Notes under the pieces: model-generated | Database searches by the model: none | Told to the model about the DNA's origin: nothing | What the model saw: only the letters and a program-made list of their open reading frames with translations | Shown here: one piece after another, positions 17,001-23,710 of the stretch | Numbering within the stretch: position 1 is the first letter of the stretch | Layout: each line of letters starts with the position of its first letter | Made by a program: the position numbers and the translations under genes | Assembly (NCBI GenBank): GCA_934650975.1 | Contig: CAKUFW010000008.1 | Location: 1 to 47,530, forward strand | Length of the DNA stretch: 47,530 bases | Source of the DNA: an uncultured Collinsella sp. | GTDB lineage: Bacteria > Actinomycetota > Coriobacteriia > Coriobacteriales > Coriobacteriaceae | Reading direction: 5' to 3'

Positions 17001-18271
17001 GTGGTTTGAGCCTTGAACGCCTCATCCATGGTGTAGTAGCTGGTTTCGCCAACCTGAGCAAGGTAAGCCTTCGCTACGCCGTACGTACCGTCTTCGTTTT
17101 GGGTAACAGTGGAGCTTTCAATCAGATAGCTGGAAGGATCAGTGCTGAACGTACCGCCCGTGACCTCGATTGTTGCCTTTGTGGGGTCGATGGTTTCGGT
17201 CGAATTGTATTTCTTTGCGCTCAGCGAGCCATTGACGGTGCCGCCCGTGATGGACACCTTCGCCTTCTTGCCTTCGGCGCCGTCGTAAGTCACCGACTCA
17301 ACATTACCGTTGACGGTGCCGCCGCTGATCGTCAGATCGCTGTTGTGACCGCCGCTGTACGTCCAGGCCGCCACTGCGCCGTTGACCGTACCGCCCTTGA
17401 TGGTAGCTCTGTGCCAGTCCTCAATGGCGTAGCTGTCGGCGGAATTCAGCGTACCACCGTTCAGGAACAGGTCGCCGCGATCGACCTTGATCACGATGAA
17501 GTTATCTTGGGTAAACGTGCCGCCCTTGATATTCAGACCGGGGTACTTAGCGACGCTGTCATCGCCCACGCGCACCAGGTACGCGCCCTTCCCGCTTGCA
17601 TTGCCGCTGTTGTTGGTCACGTTGCCGCTCTCAAAGGTGAGCCAGCCGGCGCCCTGAATGTCAATGACATAGTGGGAGCTGACGCCGGAGTTCTCTGCGG
17701 TATCCTCACGCTTGATAGTACCGGCCTGGGCTTCGCTGCTATCCTTAACGGTGACGCGAGCCGTAACCGTCAGCGCCGGTTTGCGCTCGCCCGTGCTGCC
17801 GTTGAGGGTGTGGCCGTTCAGGTCGAGTGTGACATAGGGCGTGGAGATTGTGACGTTCTCCGTCGTGTCGGCCAGTAGCTTCACCGTTGCTTTGCGCGCT
17901 GCAGCGTTAATCGCCGCCTGCAACGTGGGGTATTCAACCCCATTGACCTCTGCGACGCCTGCAGCTGCAGGCTCCTGGGACCCAGTCCCCTGCTGCGAAT
18001 CGTCGCCAGTCTGAGTAGTCGACCCCTGTTCGGTAGTCGTCTGCTCGTTGGCAGCGCCCTCGCTGGCGCCGCTATCAGCCGAATCAGCATCGGCTACCTT
18101 TTCGGAGTCACCCCCCCCCGAGCCACTTTCATTGACCTGGGATTGCTCGGTCGTCGAAGCATCAGCAACACCCACGGCATCGGCCAAGGCCGCCGTCGGC
18201 ATCATCGATACAACCATTGAGGTCGAAACCAGCACCGTAAGTGCTTTGCGACCCAATGCAGATCTACGCAT
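14084..18271 (-). CDS. Giant secreted beta-helix repeat surface protein
   Basis: 1395 residues. The ATG at 18271 has GGAAGG 8 bases upstream and opens a signal peptide (MRRSALGRKALTVLVSTSMV..., cleavage after TAALA). An acidic low-complexity linker (about 36-110) carries a G9 tract. Four similar modules follow, each opening with xxYxTLQAAIxAA...VTLLADTTEN..ITLDLNGHTLNG and continuing with many ISGGTF/VNGGTL turns typical of a right-handed beta-helix. Modules end in VPSDYCxEGxTPxxNxDGTYGVA. The final 130 residues form a separate domain (KFLGGSLRMDYGDSYDKT onward). There is no LPXTG-like signal or C-terminal membrane segment, so how it stays on the cell is unclear. It is first in the cassette and may be its main product. 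Confidence 0.85.
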   Translation of the reverse strand: MRRSALGRKALTVLVSTSMVVSMMPTAALADAVGVADASTTEQSQVNESGSGGGDSEKVADADSADSGASEGAANEQTTTEQGSTTQTGDDSQQGTGSQEPAAAGVAEVNGVEYPTLQAAINAAARKATVKLLADTTENVTISTPYVTLDLNGHTLNGSTGERKPALTVTARVTVKDSSEAQAGTIKREDTAENSGVSSHYVIDIQGAGWLTFESGNVTNNSGNASGKGAYLVRVGDDSVAKYPGLNIKGGTFTQDNFIVIKVDRGDLFLNGGTLNSADSYAIEDWHRATIKGGTVNGAVAAWTYSGGHNSDLTISGGTVNGNVESVTYDGAEGKKAKVSITGGTVNGSLSAKKYNSTETIDPTKATIEVTGGTFSTDPSSYLIESSTVTQNEDGTYGVAKAYLAQVGETSYYTMDEAFKAQTTSGKAITLLRDYTTGSPFNSGTVARVVDLNGHTWTCTGTDANSAAFEINNPNASLTVKNGKVASSQLVGLIPSAMGGTIKYDNSTLTFDGVEASTTATSGIETNGNNTNDTVVLKNSTLNVPNGFGIYFPSSGTLTIDNSTINAKTMGVQVCSGNLNVNAGSKITVSGDPVDKAEDDGAIQDGAAISIVNRSGYKGLDKVAITGGTFTAKGTNAAIKAYAWDSSTKVESTFDNSAKKVTVSGGTFSSAVPSDLCVEGSTPVANADGTYSVASGVAYVAGKSFGTLQAAIDAAQDGQTVTLLADATEDATIAAGKNVTLDLGGKTLTNTNAGKATLTIAKGATATVKNANIVGGTSYYTIDNYGAATLEDVTATAGNTDSSMIRNDGTLTIESGSYSGGLNVVKSEEDSTLAINGGKFELSYATSGYTGVVFAYGNTTITGGEFVCSITSTGRWNHPQVIATGMVEGHPSFTKITGGTFTNKYSDGSNIFRGVGKATSDNFEVSGGTFNKSVPSSYFADGLTCSSKNSDGTYGIATAIAQVDSTRYTSLQAAITAVKKAGKTVQLLNDTTENITINASKQITLDLNGHTLNGGTGTAKAAILNKGNVTITDTSAEKTGTIKRDDQGVEGETSYYVIDNNGTMVIDQANVVNNSGAKGSSLVRNGGVDNVSSLTINGGTFEQQNFIAVKNDGNGELTINGGTLTSKQSVVQNWNKAQILGGNLTGIIWTDSWTEAGTVGETVIGGDAHFTGRIYMDVTSSNPSTLKIEGGSLDVTKWTVTSAAAKVNSSIAVSGGTFTTEVPADYCAENFAPSKTTDASGNVTYGVSSEVATMKFLGGSLRMDYGDSYDKTCLRFGYHVDLPEGATLQSWSWDARFGADSTKTYTINGVNKVQDANGNGFTANLVITNIGRSYYSEMDAVRMTVVFKTKNGDVVTCTESAFNQRSVNSVANAIVNSKTATDAEINYAKGILGQS
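18111..18119 (-). repeat. Poly-G (G9) tract in the surface-protein gene
   Basis: Nine C on the plus strand, coding for SGGG at residues 51-54, just past the signal peptide. A one-base change would cut the protein to a short secreted stub. It has the same length and the same TC flank as the G9 tract at 2067-2075. Confidence 0.7.
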
Positions 18272-18342
18272 CCCTATCACCTTCCTTTCCGTCGCATTTG
18301 ACGTCCAACATCTAGCTCTGGATGCCGGAGCAGCGCCAACAT

Positions 18343-18391
18343 CCCAAGCCGTCATGCAGGCGAACCCCTGCTGCCTGCACGACGGCTTGGG
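18343..18391 (-). ncRNA. Leader hairpin in the 5' UTR of the surface-protein gene
   Basis: Two 19-nt arms (18343-18361 and 18373-18391) pair with a single G-U-type mismatch around an 11-nt loop. It starts roughly 14 nt after the expected transcript start and ends about 70 nt before the start codon, with no U-tract. It may stabilise the message or act as a regulatory element. Confidence 0.6.
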
Positions 18392-18412
18392 AGACACCTA
18401 AAGATGGTGTTA

Positions 18413-18442
18413 ATTTTAGTCTTTGCGTCACGAGGCGGTCAA
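18413..18442 (-). promoter_or_regulatory. Promoter of the surface-protein/peptide cassette
   Basis: -35 TTGACC (18437-18442), 18-base spacer, -10 TAAAAT (18413-18418). The 5' UTR would be about 135 nt and contains the long hairpin. The other parts of 18272-18617 hold only this promoter, the hairpin and a terminator. Confidence 0.75.
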
Positions 18443-18521
18443 TTGATTACTCCGCAAACGGCATTTCTGTTACCGAATCTTTGCGACGGTGCCTGGCTAC
18501 ATAAATCTTCGTTCTACGCAT

Positions 18522-18591
18522 AAAAAGGTTGCGGTGAAATAGTCCCCGTTCGGCCTTCAACCAGCACGAACAAAAGCTATTCCACCGCAAC
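18522..18591 (-). terminator. Dispersed TTGCGGTGGAATAG hairpin acting as terminator of the LCP gene
   Basis: Arms GTTGCGGTGAAATAG (18528-18542) and CTATTCCACCGCAAC (18577-18591) pair, and TTTTTA follows on the minus strand. It stands 26 bases after the LCP stop and is one of three copies of this family in the window. Confidence 0.75.
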
Positions 18592-18617
18592 ATTATCTAA
18601 GCGATCTTATCCTGTAA

Positions 18618-19895
18618 TTAATCGACGGGATGATAGAAGGTATCGACGACTGTTTGCTTTACGTTGTCCTGGTCTAGGTAGAACTCGGCAAAGGTATCGC
18701 CCTGTTGCATGGTGCCCTGCAGCGTCACGACATCGAACGAAGTCAGGCCGTGCTCGAGCATCGTGGTCGCGAGGTAGCTGAACTCGTCCAGCCCCAAGTT
18801 CGTCCAGGTGTAATCGCCCATGGTCTGATACAAGTTAATGAGTATGGCAGGGTCGCTCTTGGCGCTGCTGAGCACCTTCGATGCAAACGCCTGCACGTAG
18901 CTCACTTGGCGCGCTGTACGATCCAGCGAAGACGTCAGATTCGTCGTATCGCGCCACTGCACATACTTTTCAGCCGTCTTGCCAAACAACGTGGTCTCCT
19001 GGCCCTCGACAACCGAAGTGCCCGGCACGCTCTGCGTAGGCACGAGCGTCACGCCGCCAATGGAGTCGTTAATGGGAGCCACGCCCTCGATATTGAGCGT
19101 GTAGTAATAGTCGACCGGAATATTGTCGAGTACGCGCGAAGCGGCAGCCGCCGTGAGCGCCGAGGAGCTATCTCCATCGGTGCCGTAAGCAAACTGCAGG
19201 CAGAGTTGCTCGGTCACCTGGCCCGAAAACGAACCACCCGCATACGTATCGACGGCGACCATGCTGTCGCGCGGAATAACGATGCCGCGCGCCTCACCGG
19301 TATCGGTATTAAGTGCTACTACCATAACGGTATCCGACTGACCTTCTTTGGTGCCATCGTCGGTCGCACGATTATCGAAACCGATGAATGCGACTGTTGC
19401 CATATGCTTGTTGAGCGCATACTTCTTGCCGTTATAGGTAATGGTGTCGCCCTTGGCCTTAATGACCTTCTCAGCCTTTTCCTCGATCTTCTTTTTGCCC
19501 TGATTCACGCTGTGGTTTACGAAACCCCAGCCGGCAGCGGCAATCGCAGCGATTACCAGCAGCGCGATCACGAGCGTGCGAATGCGACGGCGGCGCTTGA
19601 TGCGCCTGATTGATTCCTTGGAGCGACGGCGACGCTGCGGTCCCGTCTCATCGAGCGTGGGCCATTCCGCCTCGTCGGCAGGCTCAGCCGCAGCATCGGC
19701 ATCCTTCGCCGGAGCCTCGGACGGGGCTTCGGTGTCGTCATGGGCCTTTTCATCAGATTTGGTTGCCGGAGCCGCTTCGGTTTCCCATTGAGGCTCGACA
19801 GGCTCCGCCACATCCTGAACCTGCTGCTCGGGATTGTTTACTTGATTTTCGTCGGGATCCACCGCATCGATAAAGTGCTTGCCACGGGGGTTCAT
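18618..19895 (-). CDS. LytR-CpsA-Psr (LCP) family cell-wall glycopolymer ligase
   Basis: 425 residues. A long acidic Ala/Glu-rich cytoplasmic part (1-90) is followed by a basic RRRRSKESIRRIKRRRR stretch, a membrane segment (about 110-130) and the extracellular LCP domain. LCP boxes are SDTVMVVALNTDTGEARGIVIPRDS (key parts SDTVMV, PRDSM), then IEGVAPINDSIGGVTL and KYVQWRDTTN..SSLDRTARQ. LCP enzymes attach teichoic acid-like or polysaccharide polymers to peptidoglycan. It follows the sortase gene by 2 bases with a GGAG site, so the two are one transcript; attachment of both polymers and proteins to the wall is their shared theme. Confidence 0.9.
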   Translation of the reverse strand: MNPRGKHFIDAVDPDENQVNNPEQQVQDVAEPVEPQWETEAAPATKSDEKAHDDTEAPSEAPAKDADAAAEPADEAEWPTLDETGPQRRRRSKESIRRIKRRRRIRTLVIALLVIAAIAAAGWGFVNHSVNQGKKKIEEKAEKVIKAKGDTITYNGKKYALNKHMATVAFIGFDNRATDDGTKEGQSDTVMVVALNTDTGEARGIVIPRDSMVAVDTYAGGSFSGQVTEQLCLQFAYGTDGDSSSALTAAAASRVLDNIPVDYYYTLNIEGVAPINDSIGGVTLVPTQSVPGTSVVEGQETTLFGKTAEKYVQWRDTTNLTSSLDRTARQVSYVQAFASKVLSSAKSDPAILINLYQTMGDYTWTNLGLDEFSYLATTMLEHGLTSFDVVTLQGTMQQGDTFAEFYLDQDNVKQTVVDTFYHPVD

Positions 19896-19897
19896 GA

Positions 19898-20716
19898 CTA
19901 TTTTGTCTCCTGGTCGCTTGTTAACACACCGCTAACAATATAGCGCGAGTTGCCCTGCGAGCTATCGAGCATGCAGGTGCTCAACTGCACAATCTTACTA
20001 TCTGCATCAAGTGTCACGCCGTCACGTACATTTTTGAGCAGCGCATCGGGATTGCAGACCGAATTAAAGTAGTTCTGGCGCGCCGTGGCGTCAGTAAAGT
20101 CAAAGGAATTAAGAATGTGGCGGTCATCATACTGATAGGCCGAAACGATCTTGTACGTCAGGATATGGCCGGGCGTGTAGATAAAGAACTCGGTGTTCTC
20201 GTTAAAAAAATCCGCGTCCTCAAAGTTATGCAAGTTGTGGAATACGCCGCCGTTCACATGACCGTAAATCACCGTGACCGGGTCGCTAAAGTCGCGCGCG
20301 TTGGCCATCTGGCTAAACGCGGTGCCATACGGGTCGTACTTGCCGTCCTTGTCATGGTCCAGATAGAACAGGTCGTCCGTCGCACTCTGAAGCAAGGGCG
20401 TGTTGATATCCGCACCCGGAATGTAGAGCCAGGCGTAAATGTCAGCGTTTTCTTTGATAAGCGAGGCAAAGTCAATGGGATTGTCTGCCAGCTCTTTGTC
20501 CTTCGATTCGACCTTGGTGGCGGGCTTGCCCGTTGCGCTCATCTCCTGGGCACGCTGCTGCTCCAGGTGGTTCATATAGAGTACGTAGCCGCCGCATGCG
20601 ACTGCGATCAGCAGCAGTACCGCGATAACGCCCTTGAGCATCGTGGCGCGACGCTTTTTATCCGAGTCATCCATGTGTTTGCTGCTCATATGCTTGCCCT
20701 GCGGCTGCTGTGCCAT
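19898..20716 (-). CDS. srtB: Class B sortase
   Basis: A transpeptidase that cuts a C-terminal sorting signal and joins the protein to the cell wall or to another subunit. 272 residues with a single N-terminal membrane anchor (about 29-48). Catalytic boxes are visible: His in VIYGHVNGG, Cys in VQLSTCM, Arg in NSRYIVSG. The extra helical stretch between the His and Cys boxes (RDFSDP, DRHILNSFDF) is typical of class B. The ATG has GGTGAGGG upstream. It stands between a protein with a sorting signal and an LCP gene, so that protein is the likely substrate. Its signal is SPATG rather than NPQTN, so specificity is a guess. Confidence 0.9.
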   Translation of the reverse strand: MAQQPQGKHMSSKHMDDSDKKRRATMLKGVIAVLLLIAVACGGYVLYMNHLEQQRAQEMSATGKPATKVESKDKELADNPIDFASLIKENADIYAWLYIPGADINTPLLQSATDDLFYLDHDKDGKYDPYGTAFSQMANARDFSDPVTVIYGHVNGGVFHNLHNFEDADFFNENTEFFIYTPGHILTYKIVSAYQYDDRHILNSFDFTDATARQNYFNSVCNPDALLKNVRDGVTLDADSKIVQLSTCMLDSSQGNSRYIVSGVLTSDQETK

Positions 20717-20742
20717 GGTATTCCCTCACCCTGTAAATCGGT

Positions 20743-20773
20743 CAAAAAAAGGACCCGCACAAGTACGGGTCCT
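20743..20773 (-). terminator. Strong terminator after the sorted surface protein
   Basis: The stem AGGACCCG / CGGGTCCT with an 8-nt loop is followed by seven T on the minus strand. It separates the abundant surface protein from the sortase gene. Confidence 0.92.
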
Positions 20774-20802
20774 CAAATCTTACGGTTGAAACCGTATGTG
20801 TG

Positions 20803-21393
20803 CTAGTTGTTCTTGCGAAGAGCAACAAAAGCGCAGGCAGCGCCAGCAGCGGCAACAGCAGCCACGGCGGCAACAGCGGTGGTGTTCACGCCGGTAGCCG
20901 GGGACTTAGCGCCCTTGTCGGCAGTCACGGTCGTGCTAGCAGCAGCAGAAGCGCCGCTCGTGGGCTGAGCAACCAGGGAGATGATGCAGAGCTCATTCAT
21001 CGTGAAGGAAACGTTGCCGTTGGCGTCAGCAGTAAGCTCCTTCACCTCTTCACGGCCAGAATCATGCTGAATGTAGGCGGTTACCTTGGCACCAGCGTAC
21101 TGAGAACCAAGAGCAAAGGTGAAGCTGTACGGGCCAGTGGTGTTCTGCTGGGTGACCGCAAAAGAAGCAACCACGTTGGAACCAGCAGGAACGTTGCTAG
21201 CGGCAGTGCCGGAACCGACAACCTTAAGCCAAGCATCGCTACTAGCGACAGCGCCGGAAGCATTCGCGGTCACGCCATTGGACGTAACGGGGTCACTTTT
21301 AACATTTGCAGGACTGTCTGCGGCGAAAGCAGCCACGGGCAGAGCCAGGGCAAGAGCGAGAACGCTCAGTGCTGCCATGAATCTCTTCTTCAT
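20803..21393 (-). CDS. Secreted cell-wall protein with SPATG sorting signal
   Basis: 196 residues with a signal peptide (MKKRFMAALSVLALALALPVAAFA, shown as MKKRF...AAFA), a compact 110-residue domain of beta type (SYSFTFALGSQYAGAKVTAYIQH, key parts), then a Ser/Thr/Ala linker. The end is KSPATG, a 20-residue Ala/Val helix and RKNN, the layout of a cell-wall sorting signal. Gene order is surface protein, terminator, sortase, LCP, so the neighbouring class B sortase is the probable anchor enzyme. The fold is not recognised. A -10-like TATACT (21441-21446) lies about 50 bases upstream of the start. Confidence 0.8.
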   Translation of the reverse strand: MKKRFMAALSVLALALALPVAAFAADSPANVKSDPVTSNGVTANASGAVASSDAWLKVVGSGTAASNVPAGSNVVASFAVTQQNTTGPYSFTFALGSQYAGAKVTAYIQHDSGREEVKELTADANGNVSFTMNELCIISLVAQPTSGASAAASTTVTADKGAKSPATGVNTTAVAAVAAVAAAGAACAFVALRKNN

Positions 21394-21440
21394 GTTAGGT
21401 ACTCCTCAACTTGCAGCTTGTGGACCTTTAAGTGCCTAGT

Positions 21441-21446
21441 AGTATA
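21441..21446 (-). promoter_or_regulatory. Probable -10 box for the sorted surface protein
   Basis: TATACT on the minus strand, 48 bases before the start codon. No clear -35 is seen, so the assignment rests on the -10 alone. Confidence 0.45.
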
Positions 21447-21553
21447 GCCCTTTTTTGTAAATTGTGACTCATGAGTTCTATATGAAACAACAGAGCTGCT
21501 TTTTTGCTCACTCATTGTCCCCAAACAGCGACTTAGTGTGATGGTTCTGTGAC

Positions 21554-22138
21554 TTATTGGCCTTGTGTTACCGGCGTGAACTGCGAACCCACGCCGTTCG
21601 CACTGGTTTCGCTAACCTCGCCGTCCGCATCCTCGTCCTTCTGGGCATCGGCGATCGTTGCGGCGGCGGCAACGATACCGCGCTGAGGCGCCACGCCCGT
21701 CTGGGCCTGAGCGCCCTCGACAAGCTCCGTGCCGGGGTGCGCGAGCTCGGCAGACTTGAGCATCGCGCTCAAATCGACCCCGCCGCCAGCGTAGCCGAGC
21801 GCCGCGAGTGCGATCACGATGACGGCGACGATAACCGCAATAGGCACGTAACGATGCCAACCAGCAGGATTGAGCCCACTGCGGCGAGCCGCACCGCGGC
21901 TGATATAACCCAGCGTTCCGTCGTGCTTGAGCTTAGAGCCCACCACGCGCTTGTGCCCCCACAACGACGATTCGGCCTGCATGGCCAGGCGGGCACTTGC
22001 CGAAGGGTAGCCGTATTTGGTGCGCTTGAACGATCCGTCGAATCCCGACGCGTGTTTGCCCCACGTCCGGGACGTCGTGCGGCGGTTGACCGAAGCCGTG
22101 CCCCGTCTAGTCCGGTTTGGTTTTGAAGTCTCCGCCAT
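21554..22138 (-). CDS. Single-pass membrane protein of unknown function
   Basis: 194 residues from the ATG at 22138 (GGGGGC upstream). A basic Arg/Lys/Ser-rich cytoplasmic half (MAETSKPNRTRRGTASVNRRTTS...) precedes a membrane helix (about 100-122, YVPIAVIVAVIVIALAALGY). An Ala/Gln-rich outside tail with VDLSAMLKSAELAHPGTELVEG ends the protein. There are no catalytic motifs. Length and composition suggest a cell-division or wall-associated accessory protein, but nothing I can see proves it. It stands alone between the surface-protein unit and a regulator gene, on the same strand as both. Confidence 0.7.
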   Translation of the reverse strand: MAETSKPNRTRRGTASVNRRTTSRTWGKHASGFDGSFKRTKYGYPSASARLAMQAESSLWGHKRVVGSKLKHDGTLGYISRGAARRSGLNPAGWHRYVPIAVIVAVIVIALAALGYAGGGVDLSAMLKSAELAHPGTELVEGAQAQTGVAPQRGIVAAAATIADAQKDEDADGEVSETSANGVGSQFTPVTQGQ

Positions 22139-22222
22139 ACGCCCCCGCACGCCGTAACACAATCGAAACATTACTGCTTTGGACTGTAGCACACACGTCG
22201 CATGCGGTCACGGGCACCTCGC

Positions 22223-23452
22223 CTAACGGTCACCGTCCTTCAGCAAGCGCCACAGGGTCGTGCGACTTATGCCCAGCACCTCGGCAGCGCGGGTCCGGTT
22301 GCCCTGAAGGTGGTCTACGACCAGCCGCGCAATGTCGCGCTCAGTATCGGCAAGCGGGCGCAAGATATACAAGTCGCTGTCGAGCGTCGGGGCTCCAAAG
22401 GTTGCGGTCTTGATGACGTCCTCCTGGGCGAGCACCTCCTCCGCCACCGTGCGCTTCGCCACACCCGACCCTACTAATATATAGAGTCGTTCCGAAACCT
22501 CGCGAAGCTGCAGATAGTTGCGAGGCCACCGATAGGCATTGAACGTCGAGGCCGCCTCCTCGGACATGGTCGGGGCGGCAGTTTCAAAGATATCCGCCAG
22601 GTATGACAAATACCGCGCGACCTTTTTCGATGCGCCGCCCTGCTCGGCAATCGCCGGCGCCACGCTTACCGCGCAGGCCAGGCGCTCGGTTACAAAAGCA
22701 GCCTGATCGCTTTCGCCGCCGCCCGGCATGTCGTTTGCCGTCAGAACCACATGGCAACGCGCGGCCAGCACCGTATCGGTCATCATAGAGACAAGCTCGC
22801 GCAGGCGCTGGGGCGGAAGGGCATGCCAGCCGCCGATGCATAGGGTCAGCCCCGTTTGAAACAGCGGCGATTCTGAGCTTTTGAGCAGATGGCGCCAGCC
22901 GCGGTCCGTGAGCTCGTCGAGAGCCACGGACACAAAGGGCCCGTCAGCGAAAGGCCCATCCAGATAGAGGCGTTTTGCAATCTCGGACTGGCCGGCGCCC
23001 AGCTCGCCCTCCAGCATAAGAGGGACGCCGCGCGCATAGCTTTCGTGGACAGGGTCGGCGACCACAGCAGCACCCTCGACAATGCCATATGCACTCGACT
23101 CGTAGCGCGCCTCGACTTCGTCGACGTTAAGCCACTCGATGCCCGCATGTGCCGCCACGCCGCGCACCTCACGGACCACGACGACCCAGAGCTCGCCGTA
23201 TTCCTTGGCGACCGGACGCACGGTGAGACTCAAGCGCGCCCCCGCATGCCCCATCACCAAGCGCGCGCCGTCGCCCACGCGCCCCAGTCGCTCGGCGACA
23301 AATGCCGCAACGTCCTGCTCGAGCTGGGCGTCATCCATGGTCGAGATCGCGATGTCCCCGTGCTCATCGATCGCTAACGCTGAGGCCCCGGCAGCAGCCA
23401 GGGCCTCGGTCAAGATGTTCAACTTGGCATCGCTATCCATATTTTGCCCCAT
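22223..23452 (-). CDS. Degenerate NtrC/AAA+-type regulator with Fis-like HTH
   Basis: 409 residues laid out like a bacterial enhancer-binding protein: an N-terminal sensory part (1-135), an AAA+-like central part and a C-terminal Fis-type HTH (GNRTRAAEVLGISRTTLWRLL). The ATPase is broken: the P-loop reads GELGAGQSE, lacking the Lys-Ser/Thr, and there is no GAFTGA loop for sigma-54 contact, so it cannot act as a normal sigma-54 activator. RWPRNYLQLREVSERL is the remnant of the family's WPGNVRELRN box. It may work as a plain DNA-binding regulator. A start at 23440 is equally possible. It is followed upstream by the yeiH-like gene on the same strand, perhaps its target. Confidence 0.75.
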   Translation of the reverse strand: MGQNMDSDAKLNILTEALAAAGASALAIDEHGDIAISTMDDAQLEQDVAAFVAERLGRVGDGARLVMGHAGARLSLTVRPVAKEYGELWVVVVREVRGVAAHAGIEWLNVDEVEARYESSAYGIVEGAAVVADPVHESYARGVPLMLEGELGAGQSEIAKRLYLDGPFADGPFVSVALDELTDRGWRHLLKSSESPLFQTGLTLCIGGWHALPPQRLRELVSMMTDTVLAARCHVVLTANDMPGGGESDQAAFVTERLACAVSVAPAIAEQGGASKKVARYLSYLADIFETAAPTMSEEAASTFNAYRWPRNYLQLREVSERLYILVGSGVAKRTVAEEVLAQEDVIKTATFGAPTLDSDLYILRPLADTERDIARLVVDHLQGNRTRAAEVLGISRTTLWRLLKDGDR

Positions 23453-23710
23453 ATCCGCGGACGCGGCACGCCGCCTTGCGCCCGTTCTGCCATGTGTTTC
23501 AAAATTGAACGATATTGCTCACCAAACACTATAGGGCAGAAGGCACTGTCCTGCGAGTATATGAGTTGCCCCGCATCGCCATCCTGGCGGGGCGATAAGA
23601 GCTCTTCCGGGACCTACAAACCTGCGGACAAGCCATACCCGCAAGAGCTCCTATCGCTCCACCGTCGGCGCGCGACCACCGGCGTGCGGCATGCAAATCG
23701 CCTGCCTTGC

